Of a DNA stretch of 64,000 nucleotides, positions 17,807 through 24,448 are shown piece by piece. How positions within the stretch are numbered: position 1 is the stretch's first letter; each line of letters opens with the position of its first letter. Under the pieces are notes generated by a model, which was not told where the DNA came from, did not search any database, and saw nothing but the letters and a program-made list of their open reading frames with translations. Both the position numbers and the translations under genes were made by a program. The stretch comes from Piscinibacterium candidicorallinum (GTDB lineage: Bacteria > Pseudomonadota > Gammaproteobacteria > Burkholderiales > Burkholderiaceae_C). The DNA lies in contig NZ_CP180191.1 in NCBI RefSeq assembly GCF_047549485.1, positions 1,922,001-1,986,000 of the forward strand, in the 5' to 3' direction.

Positions 17807-17834
17807 AAAACAGCCCGGCATGCCGGGCTGTTTT
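17807..17834. terminator. Bidirectional rho-independent terminator
   Basis: A perfect 28-base palindrome, AAAACAGCCCGGCA joined to TGCCGGGCTGTTTT, sits between the convergent GH16 gene and the unknown exported-protein gene. A-tract and U-tract flanks make it work both ways. Confidence 0.9.
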
Positions 17835-17855
17835 TAGTTCACGCGAACCGATTGA

Positions 17856-18425
17856 TCAGGTGCTCTTTGGCGCCGGGCGGGTCTGCTTGGGCGCAGGAAA
17901 GTCGGCGCTGAAGTCCAGGCGAACGTTCTTGACACCTGCCGCGCGAAGCTGCTCGGCGAGCTCCGCCGAAACCCGCAGCGACTTCCTGAGACCGTCCTTG
18001 CCGCGCGCCGGAACGGTCAGCACGTCGATGATGAGCTCAGGATTCTTCTGCTGCTGGGCGATATAGATCGCAGCAATCTCCTTGATGAGCTTGCTGCTGC
18101 GCACCGCCTTCAGGTTGGTTTCGTCGAGCTGGCTGTACAGATTCTGCAGGCCGTATTGCTCGGTGGTGGGCCGCTCCATCTGCTTGGGCGGGGTGAAGGT
18201 ACGGCCCGGCGTGGACGCGAGCATCGGCCGAACGCTGTTCAGGCCGACATCGACGCCGCCAGCATCGCTTGCCACCATCGCGCAGCCGTTGGTCGTGCCC
18301 CCGACGACGTTCACGTAGGCGTAGCTCTGGGCGGCGGCACTGCCGACGGCTGCCGCGGACAGCAGGCAGGCTGCGAGAAGCTTGCTCCCAAGACGCGTGA
18401 TCCATTGAGTTGTTGTCTTCTGCAT
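17856..18425 (-). CDS. Exported protein of unknown function
   Basis: 189 residues from ATG 18425, which has a strong GGAGGAAAC site; upstream the frame is open but not coding. A signal peptide (KLLAACLLSAAAVGSAAAQ) is followed by a region with one Cys (TTNGCAM) and a C-terminal part reading IIDVLTVPARG...LRVSAELAEQLRAAGVKNVRL. That last part loosely resembles the end of OmpA-like domains (RAxAVRxxLxxxGVxxxRL), but the match is too weak to assign. It lies downstream of the BTAD regulator on the same strand. Confidence 0.7.
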   Translation of the reverse strand: MQKTTTQWITRLGSKLLAACLLSAAAVGSAAAQSYAYVNVVGGTTNGCAMVASDAGGVDVGLNSVRPMLASTPGRTFTPPKQMERPTTEQYGLQNLYSQLDETNLKAVRSSKLIKEIAAIYIAQQQKNPELIIDVLTVPARGKDGLRKSLRVSAELAEQLRAAGVKNVRLDFSADFPAPKQTRPAPKST

Positions 18426-18522
18426 GCGTTTCCTCCTTGATGAATGACCCAGTGAGCCGGGTCGTTGCGCCAGGCCGATTTGCAGGGTTCGGCGTAGCTG
18501 ATTGATTGTGCAAGTGCGGGGT

Positions 18523-20601
18523 CTAGGCCACCAGCCTCGCCTTGAGTGCATCCATGGCCGCAGAGGGCTTGATGCCCAGCCGGATACTCAGCGCATCCCG
18601 GCAACGCCGATAGGTATGCATGGCTTCGGCCTGCCGCCCAAGCTGCATGTAGCACTGCATGAGCGTCAGATAGCCTTGCTCGGCCAGCGGCTCGCGTTCG
18701 ATGGCGATCTCCAGCAGCGCAGCAGCATGCTCGGCCGAACTCGCGCCACCCAGTACCGCATCCGGATTGCGCATCAAGACGCCAGCCACGGCAAGACTCG
18801 CACGCAAATAACCGTTTCGAAGGCTCTGCCGTGCTGCGAGCAGCCAGGGGGTATCAGCCTCGCCCGGCAGCAGTTCGCCGCGATAGATGCCCGCCATGCG
18901 GCGCGCCAGATCGACGAGGCGCGCGGCACTGGCGCCGCTCTGGCCGAAACGGTTGGCCATCGCTTCAGCTTGATCACACAAGCGCTGCAGCAGCGCCGCA
19001 TCAGATCCGCAAAACTGCGCGTCAAAGCGCACGCGGCCATCGGCCATGAGCAGCATGCCTTCGCCGGCACTGGCCAGCAGCTTGCGGGCCCGGGTCAGCG
19101 TGACTTCAAGATTCTTGCGGGCTGCCGCAATGTTCTCGGCGTCTGGCCAGAGCGCGTCGGCGGCCGTGTCGGCCGTCAGGCCGTTGTCGCCACTCACGGC
19201 CAGCAGCTTCAGCAGTTCCTGCGGCTTGCTGGCTGCCTTGCCGCTGTTGGCGAGAATTTCGCCATCGCAATGCAGCTCGTAGCCACCGAGGAGCCGCTGC
19301 CACACCCGCCAGGGCCACTGGGGTGGAGCGTCCGTCGGCGCCAGGAGCTGGCGCGTGAGAACCACGCTTTGCACGAAGCTGGACTGGATGTCGTGCTCCA
19401 GCGCTCTGGCGCAGACCCAGGCCGTGTGGCGTGGCAGAGAACGCAGCAGCGAGCGCAGGTTCATCTGCTGCGCGATCGATACCGCATTGCGCAGTGCATC
19501 GACATAGCCCATGTCACCGTCACGCTCCATCTCCATGGCCATGGCGAGCGAAGCGAGACATTCGCCGTATCGCGTCGTGAAGCCGCCGCCCGGCCCGGCG
19601 ACTGCAGCGCGTGCCTCTGGATAGCGTGCCAGGGCGATATAGGCCTGCGCCAGTTCCGCATGCAGCAGCTGCCATCGTCCGAGCGGAATGCCGGCCCATT
19701 GCATCGCTGCGAGCGCCGCCTGCAGATGCTGCAGCGCCTCCTGCGCCTGATCGTTGCGCAGCGCGATCCGCGCCGCGAGGTGATAGGCATTGACCTGCGC
19801 CAGCGCGGTCCGGGTACCGAGATCCTTCTGCACTTCGCGCAGCAGCCGAGTGGCCGAAACCATCTGGTTGTGCTCGATGTCCAGCCGCGCCATGGCAACT
19901 TTCGCCATGACCACCAGCGAGCCGAAGTGCGCCGACTCAGCGAGCTCGGCGGCAATCTGCCAGAGCCGACGCGCGCCTTCGAAGTCCTGCACGAAATAGC
20001 GGCTGTAGCCGGCAACGTACTGCCACTTCGATTGTTCCGCCGGGTGGCATTGCGCATATTGGCGCGAGGAACCCACCAGCATGGACAGATGATCGACCGC
20101 GCCCAGCACCTGCTGCAGGTTCATGTGGCCCAGTGTGACTCGCGCAGCGCGGATCCAGTCTTCTGCATCGACGGTACCGGCGCGCTTGAGCGCCTCCACC
20201 ATCTGGTCCAGCTGTGCGGCGTCGGTCTTGCCGGTGACGAAGCGGAAAGCGAGTTCTGCGGCACACCGCCAGAAGTGGATCACCGGCGAGCCGGTTTCGC
20301 CCACGCTGCGCTCCAGCCAGTCGCGCCGCTCCACCCAGCGCTCATACCCGGTCGGGTCGGCAAACTCCTCGCAGCGACTGAGCAGGGCCAGGCCGCAGAT
20401 CGCCCAGGCGGCCTCAGGTTGGGCAGTACGCGGTGCGCCGCCGTCAGCGGCCTGCACTGCACTGGCCCATGCGGCTTCGGCGATGGCTTCACCTGCCGGG
20501 TCTTCGGTTCGGATCGCCTCGCGCAGAGCTGCCAACCGGGCACCGAGCTGCTGCCCGTCTGCGTCCGGCTTTGCGTCTGCTGGCGAGACCCCACCCAACA
20601 C
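18523..20601 (-). CDS. BTAD/SARP-type transcriptional regulator with long TPR-like N-terminus
   Basis: 692 residues from a GTG at 20601 with a GGGGGAAA site. Residues about 1-400 are helical repeats without an ATPase P-loop. An OmpR-type winged helix (about 415-500, QRLLGGYELHCDGE...KPQELLKLLA...ALWPDAENIAAARKNLEVTL) is followed by a bacterial transcriptional activator domain (about 510-690, ending GRQAEAMHTYRRCRDALS and LGIKP). The effector repeats lie N-terminal to the DNA-binding domain, opposite to classic Streptomyces SARPs. It stands between the HExxH unit and the exported-protein gene, all on the minus strand. Confidence 0.85.
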   Translation of the reverse strand: MLGGVSPADAKPDADGQQLGARLAALREAIRTEDPAGEAIAEAAWASAVQAADGGAPRTAQPEAAWAICGLALLSRCEEFADPTGYERWVERRDWLERSVGETGSPVIHFWRCAAELAFRFVTGKTDAAQLDQMVEALKRAGTVDAEDWIRAARVTLGHMNLQQVLGAVDHLSMLVGSSRQYAQCHPAEQSKWQYVAGYSRYFVQDFEGARRLWQIAAELAESAHFGSLVVMAKVAMARLDIEHNQMVSATRLLREVQKDLGTRTALAQVNAYHLAARIALRNDQAQEALQHLQAALAAMQWAGIPLGRWQLLHAELAQAYIALARYPEARAAVAGPGGGFTTRYGECLASLAMAMEMERDGDMGYVDALRNAVSIAQQMNLRSLLRSLPRHTAWVCARALEHDIQSSFVQSVVLTRQLLAPTDAPPQWPWRVWQRLLGGYELHCDGEILANSGKAASKPQELLKLLAVSGDNGLTADTAADALWPDAENIAAARKNLEVTLTRARKLLASAGEGMLLMADGRVRFDAQFCGSDAALLQRLCDQAEAMANRFGQSGASAARLVDLARRMAGIYRGELLPGEADTPWLLAARQSLRNGYLRASLAVAGVLMRNPDAVLGGASSAEHAAALLEIAIEREPLAEQGYLTLMQCYMQLGRQAEAMHTYRRCRDALSIRLGIKPSAAMDALKARLVA

Positions 20602-20657
20602 GATTTTTCCCCCGTAGAAATCCCTGACGCAGACGACCAGTTCATCGCCATTAGCGC

Positions 20658-20676
20658 ACTCGCGAAGTTCGCGAGT
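20658..20676 (-). promoter_or_regulatory. Palindrome overlapping a -10-like element before the BTAD regulator
   Basis: ACTCGCGAA-G-TTCGCGAGT, perfect 9-bp arms, lies 57 bases upstream of the GTG start. On the minus strand it overlaps TATAGA (20675-20680), a reasonable -10. An autoregulatory operator is plausible; no -35 is clear. Confidence 0.4.
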
Positions 20677-20777
20677 CTATAGGCCGCCGACGCAATTGAC
20701 TGCAGCGCCGCACCCACAGTGCAACGCGGCTGTCATGATCGGCCGCCTGAGCGGCCTTGCGCGATCACGCTCGATCC

Positions 20778-22283
20778 TTAGCTCAGCGCCTCCATCCGGC
20801 TCTCGATCCACGCGCAGAAGTTTGCGCCTTCGGGCGTGAAGCGCGCGTGCTTGCGAAGCACCGCGGTGGCCTGCCGAACGCCGCGGCGCAGGTCGGCCAC
20901 GCGGCGCTGGGCCCACAGGCGGGACAGCAGCGGCACGGCGCCGGCCTCCACCGCGCGGTGCAGACCTTCGGCGGCCATGGCGCTCACGTAGGTGCCCTCG
21001 AACACACCGGCAACCGGCCGGGCGTCAGTGCGCCAGCTCACCTGGAAGCGCTCAGCGGTCTGTGCAGCGGCCAGCATGGGGCAGAACTCCTCCACATAGC
21101 GCAGCTTGACGTGGGCCGCCTCGTGCAACAGGCCTTCGAGCGCCTGCAGCGGCCGGCCGGGGTGGACCCACACAGCGCCCTGCATGGACGACAGCGTGAA
21201 GCCGTTCATCTGCCAGCCTCGCGGCGGCATGCGCGGCACCACCACGGAGAGGATGGCGCGCCATTCCTGCACCATCTCGGGCCAGGCGTCCGACATCCAT
21301 TGTGCGGCCTCGATCAGCGCCTCGCGCTGGCCGGAGGGGTAGGCCTGGTCGCGCGGGTCCACCCAGTCGTGCAGGATGGCGTCTTCGCGCTCGGCGGTGC
21401 GGGTCTCGTCCAGACAGACGCGCAGGCTGGGCAGGTCATTGCGGATGACGATGCTGCCGAAGTTGGACACGTCGCGCAGCAGCGGCACGCCGCTTTGCAC
21501 CCGCAGGCCCACTGCGGCGCCTTGGGCACTGCCGCGGGTGTCCGGCGCGACGACGACGCGCTCGTCGCGCATGTCCTTCACGCGCCAGTCCAGCGATTCG
21601 GCGTCCGGCGCCAGCTGCAGGCTGCTGGCGCAGTCCCAGGTCTCGATCATGCGGCCGCGGGCGCGCAGGCTCAGGCCGTCCGAGCCGCCGAAGCCCAGGC
21701 AGTAGTTGGGCGCGTAGCCCAGCAGCATGGACACGCGGGCGGCGTCGGCGCCATCAATCAGGGCGCGGCCCAGGGAGTGCACCCAGCGGCGGAACAAGGG
21801 CGAGGCACCGCGGCGCACGCGCTCGCCCACGGACAGCGCAGACAGGCGCTGCATGCATTCCTGCCAGGACGCCAGGTAGCGGTCATAAGCGCCGTCCATG
21901 GCAAGCACCTCGCCGATGGCGTGCAGATCATCCAGCCGAGCGAGGGCGGAGGACTTGACCAGCTCCGCGGTGCAATCGGATTCGGGTTGAAGCAGGCTGC
22001 TCATGAGCACGGCATCTGCGCAGGCGCGGTTGGCCGGCAAGCTGGCCGGGGTGTCGTCGTCGGAATCGAGTGCGGCGTCGGCATTGGGCGGTGATGCCAC
22101 CCACTGCGCGTTGGCCACTGCCAAGGGCAGCGTGGCAGGCAGAGCGCGGCGCTGGGCCGGCGCGGGCGCCAACGCACGAAAGCTCAGATCAGTCGCCGGG
22201 CGCCGTGCAGCCGCTGACGCAGCTGCCGGGCTGGCGCGGTGCCCACTCACGCCCGCCAGGGGGCCGAATACGCGTGTCACCAT
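20778..22283 (-). CDS. HExxH-motif protein, aKG-HExxH-type peptide beta-hydroxylase-like
   Basis: 501 residues. The first 130 are low-complexity Ala/Pro/Arg. The C-terminal half carries LLHEAAHVKLRYVEEF (His387, Glu388, His391) followed about 35 residues later by SWRTDARPVAGVFEGTYVSAMA. That order (HExxHxKL, then W-R-x-D-x-R-P-x-x-G) is the signature of the 'HEXXH motif / mod_HExxH' family (TIGR04267), linked to RiPP maturation and now named aKG-HExxH peptide beta-hydroxylases. Iron would be held by the HExxH histidines; I cannot name the third ligand. The start overlaps the upstream ORF's stop in ATGGTGA, so it is translationally coupled. No radical SAM enzyme, transporter or protease lies beside it. 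Confidence 0.8.
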   Translation of the reverse strand: MVTRVFGPLAGVSGHRASPAAASAAARRPATDLSFRALAPAPAQRRALPATLPLAVANAQWVASPPNADAALDSDDDTPASLPANRACADAVLMSSLLQPESDCTAELVKSSALARLDDLHAIGEVLAMDGAYDRYLASWQECMQRLSALSVGERVRRGASPLFRRWVHSLGRALIDGADAARVSMLLGYAPNYCLGFGGSDGLSLRARGRMIETWDCASSLQLAPDAESLDWRVKDMRDERVVVAPDTRGSAQGAAVGLRVQSGVPLLRDVSNFGSIVIRNDLPSLRVCLDETRTAEREDAILHDWVDPRDQAYPSGQREALIEAAQWMSDAWPEMVQEWRAILSVVVPRMPPRGWQMNGFTLSSMQGAVWVHPGRPLQALEGLLHEAAHVKLRYVEEFCPMLAAAQTAERFQVSWRTDARPVAGVFEGTYVSAMAAEGLHRAVEAGAVPLLSRLWAQRRVADLRRGVRQATAVLRKHARFTPEGANFCAWIESRMEALS

Positions 22284-22585
22284 ATGAAACTCACTGCCAG
22301 CGACGCTTCGGTGGGCCGCATGCCAGGGCGCGACACAAGGGCGGCCAGGGCCTGCAGGCGTTCTGCATGACGCTGTGCCAAGCGGCTCACTTCACCGCCT
22401 TCACCGGCATCTGGTCCGCTGGCCGTGTGCAGCAGGCGCACATAGGCGGGGGGCGCCTGGATCAGCTCACACTGCGAGCTGAGCGATGCGTCGCGCATCA
22501 GCGCGCTGAAGCTGCCCGGCCCGGCGGGAACGACGGAGCCCTGCGCTGCGTCCTGCAGCCGGGCACGGTCCTGAGTGTCTTGCAT
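22277..22585 (-). CDS. 102-residue ORF coupled to the HExxH enzyme; candidate substrate or partner
   Basis: Starts at ATG 22585 with GGAGGG ten bases upstream (a TTG at 22612 would add 9 residues). It has no signal peptide and no domain I recognise. It is helical, Gln/Ala/Arg-rich, with one Cys (SSQCELIQAPPAYVRLLH), a Gly/Asp/Glu-rich hinge (GPDAGEGGE) and the ending SLAVSFIW. Its stop overlaps the hydroxylase start, as expected for a precursor-modifier or partner pair. Substrate-type residues (Asp, His, Asn-like) are present, but no known leader motif is. It may be a RiPP precursor, a recognition protein or an unrelated accessory. Confidence 0.6.
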   Translation of the reverse strand: MQDTQDRARLQDAAQGSVVPAGPGSFSALMRDASLSSQCELIQAPPAYVRLLHTASGPDAGEGGEVSRLAQRHAERLQALAALVSRPGMRPTEASLAVSFIW

Positions 22586-22920
22586 GCTGCCCTCCAGCGA
22601 TGTGCACGCCAAGAACGCGTGCTCGGAATAAGGCGGTGCAAGACGGCAGCCTCCTCCCTGACAGCGGTGGGGGATCAGTCACCACTGCAAGCTCTCTGCC
22701 GCCTTGCACCTTGGGATGCATGATGAAAGGCAGGACCCTACAGATGACCTACAAATCTGAAATTTGGTGAATTTCGGCTGAACGGCCGGGGGATGCGTGA
22801 AGGCTGCGGCGCTGCGCATCTATATGGATGCAGCGGCGCGGTGGCATGGAGTTCCATGCTGAAAGCAAGCGACAAATCTTGACAAAGTACTTTAGATAAA
22901 TGAGCTAATTTATTGATTTA
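22586..22920. other. 335-bp gap upstream of the HExxH operon
   Basis: No gene is evident. From right to left (direction of the operon) it holds an AT-rich block (22875-22920) that could contain the promoter, hairpins GCATGGA/TCCATGC (22844-22859) and one around 22808-22838, the dyad GAAATT/AATTTC (22759-22775), and the large nested stem-loop at 22635-22710. An alternative minus-strand frame (22467-22721) crosses the region but looks like a shadow. Confidence 0.6.
22635..22710 (-). promoter_or_regulatory. Nested stem-loop leader upstream of the HExxH operon
   Basis: Outer arms GGTGCAAGACGGCAG (22635-22649) and CTGCCGCCTTGCACC (22696-22710) pair at 14 of 15 positions, with the remaining one a G-T or A-C depending on the strand. 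Inside, CAGCGGTG (22662-22669) and CACCACTG (22680-22687) form a second 8-position hairpin with one G-T. It ends 50 bases before the ORF start and has no U-tract, so it looks like a structured 5' UTR rather than a terminator. Confidence 0.55.
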
Positions 22921-23124
22921 TCAAGACAATCCAAGAATCCACTGAATCACCTTCTTGGCCAGAAAGCCGACTATCCCCAGCCCCAGCCCCAGAAACAGCA
23001 CAAAGGTGCCGAACTTGCCGGCCTTGGAATCCTTGGCCAGCTTGAAGATGATGAACACCATGTAGGCGATGAATCCGCCCAGGCCCCAGGTCAGGCCGAT
23101 CTGCGCGATTTGCTCTTCTGTCAT
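22921..23124 (-). CDS. DUF2788 family small membrane protein
   Basis: 67 residues from ATG 23124 (MTEEQIAQIGLTWG). Two transmembrane helices are evident: GLGGFIAYMVFIIFKLA, and FGTFVLFLGLGLGIVGFLA, joined by a short basic loop (KDSKAGK). Matches the DUF2788 family of beta- and gammaproteobacterial membrane proteins; function unknown. Translation from further upstream would run into Arg-rich non-coding sequence. It lies 10 bases past the stop of the DUF2189 gene on the same strand. Confidence 0.85.
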   Translation of the reverse strand: MTEEQIAQIGLTWGLGGFIAYMVFIIFKLAKDSKAGKFGTFVLFLGLGLGIVGFLAKKVIQWILGLS

Positions 23125-23134
23125 CGCCCGGCCT

Positions 23135-23977
23135 TTAGCGGAACGAGCGCGAGCCCGCCGACACGCCCAGCCGCGGCGGCAGCGCGTCGGCGTCCACCAG
23201 ATCCCGGTAGGCATGCCAGCTGGCGTGACCGAGCATGGGCACGATCACGATCAGGCCAATGAGCAGGGTCCCAAAGCCCAGCAGCGTGAGCCCAGCGAGC
23301 AGCAGCGCCCAGACCGCAGAGATCACCGGGTTGGTGGCCACCGCCCGCCAGCTGGTGAGCACGGCGGCGTAGACCGTGATGCGCCGGTCCAGCAGCAGCG
23401 GGATGGACACCACGCTGCTGGCGAAGATGGGCGCCGCCAGAAATGCGCCCAGCGCCACCCAGACCTCGAACAGCCAGCCGTCCGGCGCAGCCACCACGTC
23501 ATTGATGAAGTCTGCCGGCGTACGGATCGGCTGCGGGCTGAACAGGGTGATGAGCGAGGCAGACGTGACCACCCAGCCCGTGCCGGCGAGCGCCAACAGC
23601 AGCCCGAAGGCCACCAGACTGCGCTGCCCGCCACGCCACACGGCCCAGACATCGGCCAGCCCGGCGTCAGGGTGGCTGCCCTGCGCGCCTTCCAGCTTGC
23701 GGCTAATGGCATACAGGCCGGTGGCGACGATCGGCGCCACCAGCAGAAAGCCCGAAAACGCGCCGGCCAGCAGCCAGAAGCGGTTGTGCGCGAAGGCCAG
23801 CAGCACGCCGGCGAACGCCGTGACCGCCAGCCCATGCAGGATGCCTGGCAGCGGGCAGACGATCAGATCACGCAGGCCCAGGGCAAGCCACTTGATGGGA
23901 CGGCGCGACGGGACGTCCCGCACCGGGGCGGGCTGGGTGGCGCGGGCAGGATGAACGTCAGCGGGGTGATTGGGCAT
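23135..23977 (-). CDS. DUF2189 family integral membrane protein
   Basis: 280 residues with about six predicted membrane helices (including LAVTAFAGVLLAFAH, FWLLAGAFSGFLLVAPIVA, LVAFGLLLALAGTGWVV and the Leu/Gly-rich pair ALLLAGLTLLGFGTLL/IGLIVIVPMLG). The ending GHASWHAYRDLVD is the family hallmark. Proteins of this type are common in Burkholderiales and are sometimes annotated as cytochrome c oxidase subunit I-like; no catalytic function is established. It forms a two-gene unit with the DUF2788 gene. Confidence 0.85.
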   Translation of the reverse strand: MPNHPADVHPARATQPAPVRDVPSRRPIKWLALGLRDLIVCPLPGILHGLAVTAFAGVLLAFAHNRFWLLAGAFSGFLLVAPIVATGLYAISRKLEGAQGSHPDAGLADVWAVWRGGQRSLVAFGLLLALAGTGWVVTSASLITLFSPQPIRTPADFINDVVAAPDGWLFEVWVALGAFLAAPIFASSVVSIPLLLDRRITVYAAVLTSWRAVATNPVISAVWALLLAGLTLLGFGTLLIGLIVIVPMLGHASWHAYRDLVDADALPPRLGVSAGSRSFR

Positions 23978-24128
23978 GCAGGCGTGGGCCGAGGGCAGCG
24001 CCGGCGAGCCGGTGCGGCTCGAAGCGTGGTGCAGAGGACGGCGCAGGATAGCCCTGCCGCCTGACGATCGACTTGCGCGAGGTCAGAGACGGCCAACGCC
24101 GGCTGCTGATCGGCTCATTTTCAATATT

Positions 24129-24168
24129 TGCTTCATTTAGCCGCCTTCCAAGGTGCCTAAATGAAGCA
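24129..24168. repeat. Long near-perfect hairpin
   Basis: Arms TGCTTCATTTAG (24129-24140) and CTAAATGAAGCA (24157-24168) match perfectly over 12 bp. The interior continues to pair (CCTT with AAGG) apart from one mismatch and a wobble, leaving a CC apex. No U-tract. Unlike the REP-like copies it is AT-rich. Confidence 0.8.
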
Positions 24169-24190
24169 TTCATTGGCACTCATGCAGAAA

Positions 24191-24223
24191 GGCTGTCCGC
24201 ATGCCTGATGCGGTTCTTCAGCC
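24191..24223. repeat. REP-like palindrome, variant copy 2
   Basis: TCCGCA (24196-24201)-N7-TGCGGT (24209-24214) with outer arms GGCTG (24191-24195)/CAGCC (24219-24223). The core spacing of 7 matches the other copies; the outer arms differ. Confidence 0.6.
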
Positions 24224-24359
24224 GATTTATGACGAAGCACAGCCTGAAAGTCGGCAGTGCATGTCATGCCCAGCCCTTGAAGCAGCTTATTTTCAATCGA
24301 TGATTGAATGACAAGGCTCAGGGAGCGCACTTTTCAATGATTTCTTGAAAGCAGCGCTT

Positions 24360-24394
24360 GGCCAATTTCCGCAGGTAGCGTGCGGATTTCGGCC
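24360..24394. repeat. REP-like palindrome, perfect copy 3
   Basis: GGCC-N4-TCCGCA-N7-TGCGGA-N4-GGCC, exactly 35 bases, identical in architecture to the copy at 36313. It lies 54 bases past the ispDF stop and is followed by GATC. Confidence 0.8.
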
Positions 24395-24448
24395 GATCCG
24401 GCCGCCTGCATTCAGATCGTGCATCTCACGCCGAGCGCACTCAAAACG

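Larger units (their letters stand above)
23978..24448. other. 471-bp gap after ispDF, rich in palindromes
   Basis: No gene seen. It contains a 40-base hairpin (24129-24168), two REP-like palindromes (24191-24223 and 24360-24394), and ATTTTCAAT-type motifs at 24117-24125, 24289-24308 and about 24331. GC content is visibly lower than in the flanking genes. This is the densest non-coding repeat cluster of the window. Confidence 0.7.

Noticed and set aside
18502..20682. A 726-codon plus-strand frame opposite the BTAD regulator
   Set aside because: The minus-strand protein has clear winged-helix and BTAD motifs; the opposite frame is Arg/Gln/His-rich and unlike any family.
22467..22721. An 84-codon minus-strand frame overlapping the 102-residue ORF in another frame
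   Set aside because: It crosses the leader stem-loop, lacks a good ribosome-binding site and looks Arg/Ala-rich; the 102-residue ORF has a GGAGGG site and coupling to the enzyme.
22870..22920. A plus-strand TTGACA-containing promoter
   Set aside because: No -10 hexamer lies at 16-18 bases and no plus-strand gene follows.
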